Shown here: positions 10,140 to 19,184 of the stretch, piece after piece
How positions within the stretch are numbered: the stretch's first letter is position 1
Layout of the letters: every line of letters starts with the position of its first letter
DNA from: Streptomyces sp. NBC_00190
Lineage (GTDB): Bacteria > Actinomycetota > Actinomycetes > Streptomycetales > Streptomycetaceae
NCBI RefSeq assembly: GCF_036203305.1
Contig: NZ_CP108131.1
Coordinates: 8,556,001-8,620,000 of the forward strand
DNA: 64,000 bases
Reading direction: 5' to 3'
Notes under the pieces: generated by a model
What the model saw: the letters and a program-made list of their open reading frames with translations, nothing else
What the model was told of the DNA's origin: nothing
Database searches by the model: none
Program-made: the position numbers and the translations under genes

Positions 10140-10504
10140 GATCCTCTCACCGGCCAGCTCCTTCACGAGCGGGTAGATCCTTTTCCCGGCAGATGCGCCT
10201 GCGACAGATAGGCCGCGGCCCGGCGCAGGACCTGGTTCTCCTGCTCCAGCAGCTTGATCCGCCGACGTCCTTCCCGCAGTTCCTCACTCTCCTGGCTGGA
10301 CGTTCCGGCCTTGGAGCCGTCATCGATGTCCGCCCGGCGCATCCATTTCCACCACGTCATCGGGTGGACTCCGAAGTCGGTGGCCACCTGCTCGACCGTC
10401 ACACCCGGACCACAGTTCCTCGCGACCCGCACGACGTCCTGACGGAACTCTTCCGGATAGGGCTTGGGCACAGCGACATCCTTCCCACCTGCCCTACAGG
10501 GCAA
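10140..10504 (-). mobile_element. IS3-family OrfA with the first codons of OrfB
   Basis: The minus-strand frame has PKPYPEEFRQDVVRVAR, a helix-turn-helix (VEQVATDFGVHPMTWWKWM) and a leucine-zipper-like end (RIKLLEQENQVLRRAAAYLS): a typical IS3 OrfA of about 100 residues. The likely start is the GTG before PKPYPEE. At ggaaaagg the minus-one frame begins OrfB (KRIYPLVKELAGERI), the usual IS3 slippage arrangement. OrfB stops after about 15 codons, at 10140, where the element was cut. No partner OrfB of the same subgroup is nearby. Confidence 0.85.
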
Positions 10505-10551
10505 GCCACTTCAGATGTCACCCGATCGTGCGGCAGACCCGACGGGCGTTT

Positions 10552-11160
10552 TCAGGATTTGGTGTCGATGGCTCTTGCCAGTGTGGCCATGACCTCGACT
10601 GCTTCGCCGTCGGTGAGGCCTTGTTCCATGCATAGGGAGTGCCATGTCGTGAAGGCCGTGGCATGGCCGATGACAGCCTGCCGGAGCGGATCGTGGGCCG
10701 TCGGCCAGGCATCGGCCAGTACCTCGATGTACTGCCTGGTCATCTTCTCGCGGGCCTCGCGGATCGATTGGGGCACGGCGTGTTGGTCGCGGATGACCAA
10801 CGTCAGCATCTGCTCGCCCGCGCGGTAGAAGCGGTAGATGTCGGTTAGCCCGGCCGTCAGCCGCTCGAGGGGGTTCTCGATCGCGGCCCATTCCTCCGGC
10901 CGGGGCGGCCTCTGGCGCGACAGCCAGTGTCCTGAGCACGCCTCGAACAACGTCGTCTCGTCGGGGAAGTGCCGGTAGACGGTCAGCCGGGTGACTCCGG
11001 CGCGCTCCGCGATCGCCGCGATGCTCGTTGACGCTGGGCCGGCGGTGCCGTGCAGATGCACGGCGGCCTCGACGATGCGCTGCCGCGTCCGGCTCACGTC
11101 CTCGGCGCGCTTGCGCATCTCGTAGCCACGCGATTTCGGCGAACGCTTGTGTTCACTCAA
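10552..11160 (-). CDS. TetR-family transcriptional repressor
   Basis: A 202-residue one-component regulator. The N-terminal helix-turn-helix is clear: RQRIVEAAVHLHGTAGPAS, then IAAIAERAGVTRLTVYRHF PDE. The C-terminal helical domain has the TetR_C pattern of regulators beginning with a YEMRKRAEDVSRT-like leader. The start is uncertain: TTG 11160 keeps the conserved leader residues, while ATG 11118 would remove 14 residues. It is transcribed divergently from the cupin gene with an 83-base gap containing a short palindrome, the usual layout for a TetR protein repressing its neighbour. Ligand unknown. Confidence 0.9.
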   Translation of the reverse strand: MSEHKRSPKSRGYEMRKRAEDVSRTRQRIVEAAVHLHGTAGPASTSIAAIAERAGVTRLTVYRHFPDETTLFEACSGHWLSRQRPPRPEEWAAIENPLERLTAGLTDIYRFYRAGEQMLTLVIRDQHAVPQSIREAREKMTRQYIEVLADAWPTAHDPLRQAVIGHATAFTTWHSLCMEQGLTDGEAVEVMATLARAIDTKS

Positions 11161-11190
11161 TTCTTGACGCCTCGGGGTTCGCAGTGGAGA

Positions 11191-11203
11191 CTCTTTTTAA
11201 GAG
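11191..11203. promoter_or_regulatory. Candidate TetR operator palindrome
   Basis: CTCTT-TTT-AAGAG is a perfect 5-base inverted repeat with a 3-base centre. It lies between the divergent tetR and cupin starts, in an A/T-richer stretch than its surroundings. The position fits an operator controlling the cupin promoter; this is inference from position and symmetry. Confidence 0.4.
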
Positions 11204-11243
11204 AACATCAGTGTATCTCCAAAATGTGTCGGGAGTGATCGCC

Positions 11244-11762
11244 ATGACACAACCGCTGGCCCCGCCTCTCACCATCGTCCGCCCCGGCGAGGGCACCGAG
11301 GGCTTCCTCGGCTCGATCGGGGTCGCCTTTAAACTGTGGGGTGCAGACACAGGAGGCGCGGTCTCCGTCGTCGAGCACCCCTTCCCGGTCGGAGCCCTGG
11401 TCCCGCCACACCTGCACACCCGAGAGGACGAGTACTCGATCGTCACCGAAGGCGAAATCGGTTTCCGTTCCGGCGACCGCGAAGCCGTCCTGGGCGTCGG
11501 CGGCTACATCACAAAGCCGCGCGGGGAACTCCACGCAATGTGGAACGCCGGCCGCGTCCCGGCCCGAATGATCGAGATCATCAGTCCCGCCGGATTCGAA
11601 CACTTCTTCCGCGAGTTGGCCGAAATGCTCGCAGACGGGCAGCCGCCGCCCGCCGATGCGCTACCCGCGCTCGCCGCCAAGTACGGTCTCGAGTTCGGAC
11701 GGCCCACCTGGCTGCCCGACGTCATCTCGCGATTCGGTCTGACGCCGCCACCCGGCGTCTGA
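11244..11762 (+). CDS. Cupin-domain protein
   Basis: A 172-residue small beta-barrel protein. Cupin motif 1 is visible as PPHLHTREDEYSIVTEGEIG, with metal-ligand-type His, His and Glu. Motif 2 is recognisable around KPRGELHAMWNAG, with a His. An extra C-terminal segment of about 50 residues follows. The start is ATG 11244 with gggag eight bases upstream; a longer open frame exists but has no better start. Cupins of this kind bind a metal and may act as dioxygenase, isomerase or sensor domains, and the substrate cannot be told from sequence. It is probably controlled by the divergent TetR protein. Confidence 0.85.
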   Translation: MTQPLAPPLTIVRPGEGTEGFLGSIGVAFKLWGADTGGAVSVVEHPFPVGALVPPHLHTREDEYSIVTEGEIGFRSGDREAVLGVGGYITKPRGELHAMWNAGRVPARMIEIISPAGFEHFFRELAEMLADGQPPPADALPALAAKYGLEFGRPTWLPDVISRFGLTPPPGV

Positions 11763-12276
11763 CCGGGGGCCGGCGCCGCCCAGACCCACTGGCCGGGCAG
11801 CGGTCTTCCCGGTGAAGATCACCTCCGGTGGCGTTGAGGATGGGGCCGCACGGGCGACATCGCCGATCCTGCTCGCGCCGGTGATGTCGACGCCTTCCCC
11901 AAGCCTCGGCAGGGAGGCCTGTAACCCCGGCTGCCCGAGCAGAAGGCCGGCGGGACCGGGCTCCCGCTTCCGCCCCGGGCAAGCCTCCTGACCGCCGGGC
12001 AAGCCCCGTGAGGGCCAGGCGGGCCAGCTTGGCGTGACCGCCGGGCAAGCCACCTTCGAACGGGGGCTTGCCCGCGGGCGCAGCAGCGCGCGGAGCTGGA
12101 ACAGCACCACGGCGATCTCCCGCAGGCGGCCGCGGCGGGAGCCGGTTGACCCGCGCCGCGCCTGCGTCTTCGGCTGGCTGGCTGGCTGGTCAAGCGATGC
12201 AGCAGCTGTCCGCCAGTGTTGCGACGTTGCCGGGCCCTGGTGCGCGCGGTAGCGGCCGGGCGGGTACTTTACTCGG
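11763..12276. other. Noncoding GC-rich stretch with short repeats
   Basis: No real gene is visible between the cupin and HNH-like genes; long open frames on the minus strand are GC artefacts. The stretch contains a small repeat cluster (11973-12078) described separately. Confidence 0.4.
11973..12078. repeat. Short direct and inverted repeat cluster (CCGGGCAAGCC)
   Basis: A 17-base unit, TGACCGCCGGGCAAGCC, occurs twice (11989-12005 and 12035-12051). A related CCCCGGGCAAGCC lies at 11973-11985, and an inverted copy, GGGCTTGCCCGC, near 12064-12075. The inverted copy could pair with any of the direct ones to form a stem. Function unknown; it could be a decayed terminator or a palindromic repeat family. 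Confidence 0.6.
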
Positions 12277-12717
12277 GTGAGTCTCCTTGATGATGTGGCC
12301 GAGCGCGACGGCTGGCAGTGCTGGGTGTGTGACGAACCGGTCGACCCCGACGAGTCGGTGAACGACCCGCGGGGGCCCAGTGTCGACAGCCGGACCACCG
12401 ACCGGAAGGCCAAGGTCGCCGAGCGGCTCGCGCACCGCGGGTGCAACACCCGCAAGGGCGCGGTCAAGGTGGTCATCGCCTGGCCGGAGCGCCTGTACGT
12501 AGTCGAACCCGCGCCGCTGATTACCGTTGCCGAGAGGCTGGAGCGCAAGGGTGGCCGCGAGATGGTGGGCCGTTGCCCGACCAGGAAAGACGCCCAGGAG
12601 GCGGCTGATTGGCTGGTGGACCGCTTCTCCCGCCTGGTACCGGGGCTGCCGGTGACCGCCGACGTCCAGGCCGGAGGAGGCCAGTTCCTCGTCATCCTGG
12701 CCACCGGCCGCCGCTGA
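12277..12717 (+). CDS. HNH-like zinc-binding hypothetical protein
   Basis: A 146-residue protein starting at GTG 12277. The N-terminal half looks like a treble-clef HNH-type module: RDGWQCWVCDEP with C15 and C18, and AHRGCNTRKG with H53 and C56 as the second metal pair. The central His of a catalytic HNH motif is not evident (the segment between reads GPSVDSRTTDRK), so nuclease activity is doubtful. The C-terminal half is unrecognised and contains RKDAQEAADWLVDRF. It stands alone. Confidence 0.65.
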   Translation: MSLLDDVAERDGWQCWVCDEPVDPDESVNDPRGPSVDSRTTDRKAKVAERLAHRGCNTRKGAVKVVIAWPERLYVVEPAPLITVAERLERKGGREMVGRCPTRKDAQEAADWLVDRFSRLVPGLPVTADVQAGGGQFLVILATGRR

Positions 12718-12789
12718 CCGGGGATCCACCGCGCACGCTCGCCTCGAGCCTCCGCATCCCGCGCCGGCGCGGGGAGGGTTATACCGGAG

Positions 12790-13130
12790 GGCGGCTGAAC
12801 GGTTGCCTGGACGGTTGCTTCCAGCGGCGGACCGCAGGTGTGACCGGACGGGCGGAGTGGGTGGAGATCACCAACACGACCCGCGACGCCATCAGCCTCC
12901 GCGGCTGGACCCTGCGCGATGACGACGGCAACCGGTACCGCTTCGACAACATCCGCATCAACGCCCGCGCCACGATCCGCATCCACACCGGCAACGGCCG
13001 CGACACCCGAACCGACCTGTTCCAGGACCGCCGCGACTACGTCTGGGACAACCAGGCCGACACCGCGACGCTGCGCGATGACCGTGGTCGCACGGTCGAC
13101 ACGGAGTCCTGGGGCCGGCGCCACCACTGA
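12790..13130 (+). pseudogene. C-terminal fragment of a lamin-tail-domain protein
   Basis: The frame ending at 13130 contains AEWVEITNTTRDAISLRGWT, then RYRFDNIRINARATIRIHTG, NGRDTRTDLFQDRRDYVWDN and ending RTVDTESWGRRHH. This is the lamin-tail (LTD) immunoglobulin-like domain common in secreted Streptomyces proteins. The expected signal peptide and N-terminal part are missing. The frame upstream of about 12820 is not LTD-like and overlaps the HNH-like gene. A 5'-truncated remnant. Confidence 0.75.
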
Positions 13131-13456
13131 CCGGGGTCAAGGTGTCGGCGGCCGCCTGGACGGCGGGCGGCCGCTGGCACCGCACCCAGTTGCGTGCCAG
13201 GTCCCGGCGGGCGTGGAAGCACGCGTTGGGCTGTCGCCGCGCCCGCGCTACCGCCGGCTTCTGGTCGTACTTCGTCGTGGTGTACCGGGCATAGACGTCA
13301 CCGCGCCCCCCTCGCACACGCCATACGCCGGCAATGCGCAGGGAATCGTCGAGTCCCTGCCGCGGTCTTGAGCGCCGTGCAAGACGGGCGTGATCCCTGG
13401 ACTACGCCCCCGTCGAGGGGTGGTCGGCCGTGGCAGGCCCGCTCCGCTGACCGGCG
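13131..13456. other. Intergenic region, no gene recognised
   Basis: About 325 bases of GC-rich DNA with no frame matching a known family; nothing further can be supported. Confidence 0.3.
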
Positions 13457-13513
13457 ATGATTGATGCGTGCGGGCTGGGCAGTGGCGTCCGGCGGGTTCT
13501 CGGGGGTGGGGCA

Positions 13514-14374
13514 GTGATCGAGGTCGGGCAGCAGGGCGCGTTCAGCGTGAACAGTGTCGGCATGGAGCGCCAGCCGTTCCCATTGAGCTTCAGCGTCCGC
13601 GAGGCCGAGGGGCTGTGGCGGGTGAGCGCCGGTGCCGCCCAGGCGGGCGAGCTGGTCGACCTGCTCGTGGCCGTGGCGAACGACGCGGTGGCGGTGGTGT
13701 CGCTGGAGACCAACTCCTACCTGGATGAGGACTGGCATCCGCTGCAGCCCTCGCTGATCGCGGCCGAGCTCGGCGTGCCGTGCAGGGTTCACTCCCTCGG
13801 ATCCTGGGCGTCCGGCACGAACGGACTCGCGGAGGAGTTCCTGGTGATGGACCGCGGCCTCCTGCCCCGTCTCCTCGACGGCACCTGGTCGCCGTACGAG
13901 CTGACTCTGATCGACGTGCCCGCCGACGTGACCACGGAGCAGCTCGACGAGCTCGCCCTCGTGCTCGGCACGACCGGCATTGATGAGCCGCTCCTGAGTC
14001 GCCTGGGAGACTCCCGGGTCTGGTTCTCGGGCCACGACGACTGCTACGTGTTGTTGGAGACCCGCGACCCCGCCCTGTCGGCCGCGGTCCTGGCGCGGCT
14101 GCTGACCCTGCTGGCTGGCTCCGCCCTCGCCGAACTCGCCGAGAAGCCTTTCTCGCACATTCCCGAGCCCGGGCCCTGGCTACCCGAGCAACTGATCGCC
14201 ACCGCACCCCACTGGATCGGAGCCCTGGGCAACGTCACCGAGGATCTGGTCACCATCAGGCTGGCTGCCCTGCCAGGCCCGTGGCGGCTGGGCGTCTCGT
14301 TCCCGCAGCAGGCCGACCTCACCGCGACGCTTGACGTACGTCACGGCACCTGGCGGATCTCGCCCGCGGAGTAA
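13514..14374 (+). CDS. Hypothetical protein, about 286 residues
   Basis: Codon bias and length indicate a real gene, but I do not recognise a family. It is acidic, has no transmembrane segment or signal peptide, and contains segments such as TNSYLDEDWHPLQPSLIAAE and PEPGPWLPEQLIATAPHWIG. The start is uncertain: GTG 13514 follows a G-rich Shine-Dalgarno-like stretch, while ATG 13457 would add 19 residues with a weaker site. It converges on the TPR gene that ends at 14533. Confidence 0.6.
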   Translation: MIEVGQQGAFSVNSVGMERQPFPLSFSVREAEGLWRVSAGAAQAGELVDLLVAVANDAVAVVSLETNSYLDEDWHPLQPSLIAAELGVPCRVHSLGSWASGTNGLAEEFLVMDRGLLPRLLDGTWSPYELTLIDVPADVTTEQLDELALVLGTTGIDEPLLSRLGDSRVWFSGHDDCYVLLETRDPALSAAVLARLLTLLAGSALAELAEKPFSHIPEPGPWLPEQLIATAPHWIGALGNVTEDLVTIRLAALPGPWRLGVSFPQQADLTATLDVRHGTWRISPAE

Positions 14375-14532
14375 CGCGAGGAGCCACCCCGGCGAGGTGC
14401 CGGGTGTCAGCGGTAGCAGGTCACGCAGCCTACGGAGCGGCACCGGTGTGACCGAGCACAGTAGTTGGCCCGACCGGCCAACTACGGCGCAGCCGCAGGT
14501 GAGCATCCCGACCGTCGGCGCGGCGCGCCTGC

Positions 14533-15363
14533 TCAAACGCTGTCGATGCGGTCGAGCAACGCCTCGGCCTCGGCGGTGCGGCGGTGGTCCGGGCCGAAGG
14601 CGGCCAGGCAGGCGTCTTGGGCGGCTGTGACCAGCAGGCGGGCCTCGGCGCCACGCCCCAGGCCGAGGAGGGCGGTGGCCGTGGCCAGCTCGACGGCGCC
14701 GGTTTCCGGGCGGCGCTGCTCCTGGGGCAATCGACGGCGCAGCTCGTCGGCGCGCTCCGCCTCGGCGAGAGCCTCCTCGTGGCGGTCCTGGCCGTTGAGG
14801 CTGCGGGCCAGACCGAGACGCAGGACCAGGGTGAAGCGGTCCAGTACGCGATGAGCGGCAAGTGCCTCGCGCGCCAGCGCCTCCGCCTCCGGGTGGCGGC
14901 CCAGCGCGGTAAGGGCGTAAATCTGCCCATTGCGGGCGGCCGTTGCTATGAGCGGCATGTCCGGCCCTGCCCAGCGGGCTGCGACCCGGGCGACGGCCGC
15001 GCACTCTGCCTCGCATTCGGCGTGTCGGGCGAGTGAGCTCAGCGCCTGGGCGCGGTCCGAGCGCAGTTTCAGGGTCTGCGGGTGTTCGGCGCCGAAGATC
15101 CTTCCGAAGACCGGCAGCAGTGCATCGTATGTGGTGACGGCATCGGCATGGCGGCCTTGAGCGCCCGCAGCGAGCGCGGCGATACCCAGTGCCAACGGCG
15201 CGTACGTGTCGTCGCGCGGCCGGGACCGGGCCGCAGCCACGGAGCGTGCCTCGGCCTCAGCCTCGGCATAACGCCCCGCCTGGTACAAGGCCATGGCCTG
15301 GGCCAACGGGGTTCTCGTCGTCTGGCCAGCTTCGCCTCGGCCACGCCACCAAAAGAGTTTCAT
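14533..15363 (-). CDS. Tetratricopeptide-repeat protein
   Basis: A 276-residue alanine-rich helical protein from ATG 15363 (MKLFWWRG). Repeated TPR-like helix pairs can be read, for example AQAMALYQAGRYAEAEAEAR, GRHADAVTTYDALLPVFGRI, TALGRHPEAEALAREALAAH and GQDRHEEALAEAERADELRR. No catalytic or DNA-binding domain is attached. Similar TPR proteins in Streptomyces are cytoplasmic interaction scaffolds. An upstream start at 15492 would add a poorly conserved 43-residue extension, so I prefer 15363. Confidence 0.75.
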   Translation of the reverse strand: MKLFWWRGRGEAGQTTRTPLAQAMALYQAGRYAEAEAEARSVAAARSRPRDDTYAPLALGIAALAAGAQGRHADAVTTYDALLPVFGRIFGAEHPQTLKLRSDRAQALSSLARHAECEAECAAVARVAARWAGPDMPLIATAARNGQIYALTALGRHPEAEALAREALAAHRVLDRFTLVLRLGLARSLNGQDRHEEALAEAERADELRRRLPQEQRRPETGAVELATATALLGLGRGAEARLLVTAAQDACLAAFGPDHRRTAEAEALLDRIDSV

Positions 15364-15754
15364 GCCCGGAGCATACGAATGCTGCGAACACCCACTCGGC
15401 AAGGCCTGGTGTATGGGTTCGAGCCCACGGGAGGCCAACTCAGACGCCACCCGGGCCAGATGGAACACTCGATGGACGCGGTCGCGGCCCACGTCGACGC
15501 TCTTCGCCGTCCCTCACCCTGAGCGCACGGACGTATGGGTGGCGCGGACCTTTGGACACCCGCCCGCCGACCCTCTACCGGCGGCGGCCCTGATGGCCCT
15601 GACAGCCTGATCAGGATGATCCACGCGCTACCCTGCGGGCCAACTATCACGCTCAGAGGCTTCCCAATGGAGAAGTCAAGCCGCAGAACCCGTGCTGATG
15701 GCCGGTAGCCTGACTGCCTGACAGCCACACCTTCCCTTGGAAAAGAAGTTCAGG
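15364..15754. other. Intergenic region, nothing recognised
   Basis: About 390 bases between divergent genes. No gene, repeat or structured RNA is recognisable by eye. Confidence 0.3.
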
Positions 15755-16023
15755 ATGCACATCCTGGAAGATCCATCCGAGCTCTCGGCACGCGCACAAG
15801 ACCTCCTGCGTCGCTCAGCCCGGCGTGAGTGCCCCTCTCGGTTCGGCTGCCGATAGAGCTCTGGCAAGTGCGTGACCACTCGGGGAAACTCGTCCCCGCT
15901 CCCATGGATCTCATCATCCGATACGAGGGATTCGAGCAGAAGTTCGGAGGCCTGCGCTACGAGGTACGCCGTAGCTGGGTTGTGAACGGGGATCGGTACG
16001 AGACGGGCCTTACCCCCGGATTC
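15755..16023 (+). pseudogene. Small hypothetical gene, frameshifted and cut by IS3
   Basis: ATG 15755 begins MHILEDPSELSARAQDLLRR and shifts frame near 15825. It continues as PLSVRLPIELWQVRDHSGKL, then PMDLIIRYEGFEQKFGGLRYE. The frame reaches the outer IS3 terminus at 16024, where the first bases of the element (TGA) supply the stop codon. Base composition is less GC-rich than the neighbours. No confident family assignment is possible. It is broken by both a frameshift and an insertion. Confidence 0.55.
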
Positions 16024-16334
16024 TGAACACGTCTATGCGGCTTGGGTCAGGGTAGTTGCTGTTGGTTGGGAGTCGTTCTCGTAGGCGGTCGGAGATCGCT
16101 GGCCGAGGCGGGAGTGCCTGCGTCGGGTGTTGTATCGGGTCAGCCAGCGGAAGGCGTTGAGCCTGGCCTCACGCTCGCTCGACCAGGCCTTCCGGCCTTT
16201 GAGCGTCTCCCTCTTGAAGGCGGCATTGAAGCTTTCCGCAGCAGCGTTGTCCGCGCTGGACTCGACCGCGCCCATGCTCTGCCGGACCCCTGCTGACCTG
16301 CAGATCTCAGCGAAGGCCCTGCTCGTGTATTGGG

Positions 16335-17823
16335 CGAGTTCAACCAGTCGTTGCAACACCGGGCTGTTGCAGCGAGCGTAGCTGCTCTTCGAAGACCTCG
16401 GCCGGCGTCCGCCAGCCGAGGACCTTGCGGGGCCGGTTGTTGATCGCCGTGGCGACGGCTTCGAGGTCCGTGGACGACCAGCGGGAGAGATCAGTGCCCT
16501 TCGGGAAGTACTGACGCAGTAGCCCGTTCGTGTTCTCGTTTGTCGGTCGTTGCCAGGGCGAGTGCGGATCGGCGAAGAACACCTTTGTCCCGGTATCGAG
16601 AGCGAACTGGGCATGACCGGAGAGTTCCTTCCCACGGTCCCAGGTGAGGGTCTTGCGTAGCTGCTCGGGCAGCTGCGTCATCGACGTGGTGAGCGCCGCG
16701 TTCATCGCGATCGCGCCATAGCCGCCGAGCGGGGGGCCGTTCTTCACGGGCGGGCTCGCGCCCCAGCCATCGAGCCGAGGCAGGTGCACCAGGAGCGTGG
16801 AGCGGCTGCTGCGCTCGACAAGCGTGCCGATCGCGGAGCGGCCCGTCCCGATGATCAAATCGCCTTCCCAGTGTCCAGGGACCGCGCGGTCCCCGGCCTC
16901 GGCGGGGCGTTCACTGAGGATGACGTCCGCGGTGACATGCCCCTGAGGCCTGTTCTGCGACCGTGCACGGGGAACCCGCAGCGCCCGGCCGGTGCGCAGA
17001 CACGTGACCAGTTCCCGCTTGAGCGCGCCACGGCCTTCGATGAACAGCGCCTGGTAGATCGCTTCGTGGCTGATGCGCATGGACTCATCATCGGGGAAGT
17101 CGACAGGGAGCCGGTGCGAGATCTGCTCCGGGCTCCATGCCGTCGCCCACCGCCTGTCCTGCCGATGCGGCTTGTTCAGCCCTTTCCACCCAGGCGTCTT
17201 TGGCCCGGTGACGATCATGCCGTCGGGGCGACGGACGCTGCCGGCGAGCCGCTCCTGCACGTACTCACGCAACCTTTCGTCGCCTGCGAGCTTCGCGGTC
17301 TTCGGGCGCTTCGCAGCCTGCTGCGCTTTCCACTGCGCCACCAGAGCCCGGTAGACCGGTTTGCCGCCCCGGGTCGCCGCGTTGCGGCGCAGCTCGCGTG
17401 AGATCGTGCCCGCGTCGCGGCCGGTCCTGCGAGCGATCTCCCGCACGCCGAACTCCTGGGCGCGCAGCAGCGCGATCTCCTCACGCTCAGCGAACGACAG
17501 ATAGCGGCCGGTGGGCTCATCCAGGCTGATCGGCGGCATCCCGCCAGCGTGACGGAACCATCGGGTTCCGACCGGACATGAAACGCCAACAGCCACCGCG
17601 GCCTCTGCCGTCGTCACTCCCGACGCGATCCGCTGCCAGAAGTGGCGCTGCACTGCACGAGACGGCTCCGGCCGACCCGGTGAACGCATCGGCGGTCGCA
17701 TCGCCCGATCCGCCGCCCACTGCCGTCGCGCTCCCGCAGGCGCCTTCGGCACCTTCTGCTGCTGGTCTTGTCCCATCGCACACCTCCGTGATCAAGGTGT
17801 TGCGACGACCAGTTGAATCCGCC
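16335..17823 (-). mobile_element. IS30-family element, complete, inserted in IS3 orfB
   Basis: About 1489 bp with subterminal inverted repeats, TTCAACCAGTCGTTGCAACA at 16339 and TTCAACTGGTCGTCGCAACA read back from 17817 (17 of 20 identical). The pentamer TTGGG flanks both sides (16330-16334 and 17824-17828). Removing the element plus one copy restores the IS3 OrfB reading HTDHGSQ-YTSRAF, which proves the insertion point. Confidence 0.9.
16340..17776 (-). CDS. IS30-family transposase, apparently intact
   Basis: 478 residues, from ATG 17776 preceded by ggaggtg. The N-terminal DNA-binding part contains LSFAEREEIALLRAQEFGVR and IARRTGRDAGTISRELRRNA, the IS30 helix-turn-helix. The DDE catalytic domain shows GHWEGDLIIG (first Asp), LTWDRGKELSGH (second Asp) and PTNENTNGLLRQYFPKGTDL (Glu). 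The C-terminus has INNRPRKVLGWRTPAEVFEE. The length is somewhat above the IS30 norm because of an N-terminal extension of about 80 residues. All catalytic residues are present and there is no frame break, so it may be active. Confidence 0.93.
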   Translation of the reverse strand: MGQDQQQKVPKAPAGARRQWAADRAMRPPMRSPGRPEPSRAVQRHFWQRIASGVTTAEAAVAVGVSCPVGTRWFRHAGGMPPISLDEPTGRYLSFAEREEIALLRAQEFGVREIARRTGRDAGTISRELRRNAATRGGKPVYRALVAQWKAQQAAKRPKTAKLAGDERLREYVQERLAGSVRRPDGMIVTGPKTPGWKGLNKPHRQDRRWATAWSPEQISHRLPVDFPDDESMRISHEAIYQALFIEGRGALKRELVTCLRTGRALRVPRARSQNRPQGHVTADVILSERPAEAGDRAVPGHWEGDLIIGTGRSAIGTLVERSSRSTLLVHLPRLDGWGASPPVKNGPPLGGYGAIAMNAALTTSMTQLPEQLRKTLTWDRGKELSGHAQFALDTGTKVFFADPHSPWQRPTNENTNGLLRQYFPKGTDLSRWSSTDLEAVATAINNRPRKVLGWRTPAEVFEEQLRSLQQPGVATTG

Positions 17824-19184
17824 TTGGGATCCGTGATCCGTGTGCATGACCGCTCCGGCCAGGCTCCCGCGGGTTCGCCCGGCTGCTGTCAGGGCGTCGG
17901 TGACGAGTTCTGTGCGCATGTGGTCGGCGATGGCCCATCCGGCCAGCCGACGTGAGGCGAGGCCGATGACGGTCGCGAGGCAGAGCGGCTTCGAGCCGCT
18001 GACCGGCAGATACGTGATGTCGCCGGCGTACTTCGTGTTCACCGCGGCCGCGGTGAAGTCACGGCCGATCAGATCCGGCGCCTTCGGCGCCGCCTGGTCC
18101 GCAACGGTGGTCCGGTGCCGACGCCGCAGACGGACACCCCCGACTCCGATGGTCCGCATAATGCTGGCGACGCGTTTGTGGTTGATCCGTTCCCCCTCGT
18201 CGCGGAGTTCCGCCGTGATCCTGGGGGCGCCGTAGGTGCCGTCGGAGTCCTGGTGAACCTTGCGTATCCGGGCCGCGAGCCCGGCCTCGGCGATCTGCCG
18301 GGCCGCCCTTGCGGCTGCGGTGCGGCGCCAGTAGCAGAAGCTCGGGCGAGAGATGCCCGGCATCGAACACAACCGCGTGACGCCGAACCGGCGCTGATGA
18401 TCTCCAACGAACTGGCAGCGGTTCAGGGGTTGTCAATCAACTACTGCCTGATTTGATCTTGTTGTCGTGGTCGGTGATCACCTTTTGCAGAGCTTCGAGT
18501 GTGCGTGGTGGATGCGTCTGTGGGGTGAGTGTGGGGGTGAGGCCGGTTCCGGCGAAGGCCAGCAGTGGCCTGCTCGTCATGGCGTGGTAGCTCAGCGTGT
18601 TGCGGTCGTGCCCGAGGATCTTGCCCATCAGGGTCAGGGTGACGGTGTTGCGGCTTCTGAGTAGGGCGACCAGGACGCGGTGGCGGTGGTCGAGGATGCC
18701 GAATCCGGGGTTGCGGCCGCGCCGGTCCCGCCCTTCGCTCTGGCGCTGGGCCTCGGCCAGGATCTGGCGGCACGGTTCGAGCTGGAGCACGAGCTGGTCG
18801 AACTCCTCGCGTGTCAGGCCGGTCAGGACCGGGTGGGTGAGGAGGAAAGTCGCCTCGGCCGGGATCGGCGGCGGTGCTGGCTCGGGTGCGGACCGGGCAG
18901 CTTGTGCGGGGTCGTGCGGGGTGATCGTGTAGTTCCACTCGCCATGGAACTCGTCGCGGGTGACGCGCTCCGTGATCGCTTTGCGGTCGGCCCGGGTGAG
19001 TTTGCGGCCGGTGGGGTAGGTGTTCTCGTCCAGCGCGGCTTTGACGGTCAGTCCGGTGCGGGTCCGGGTCGCCGAAATCGTCTGGATCAGTACTTCGTAG
19101 CTGGTCAGGGGCCGGCCGCGCAGGCTGTGGGTGATGCGGGAGAACAGGCGGTGTTCGACCTTGTTCCACTTCGATGTCCCGGGC

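Noticed and set aside
11661..13127. 488-codon minus-strand open frame over the HNH-like and lamin-tail regions
   Set aside because: The plus strand carries recognisable protein pieces; the minus-strand translation is low-complexity and without homologous motifs.
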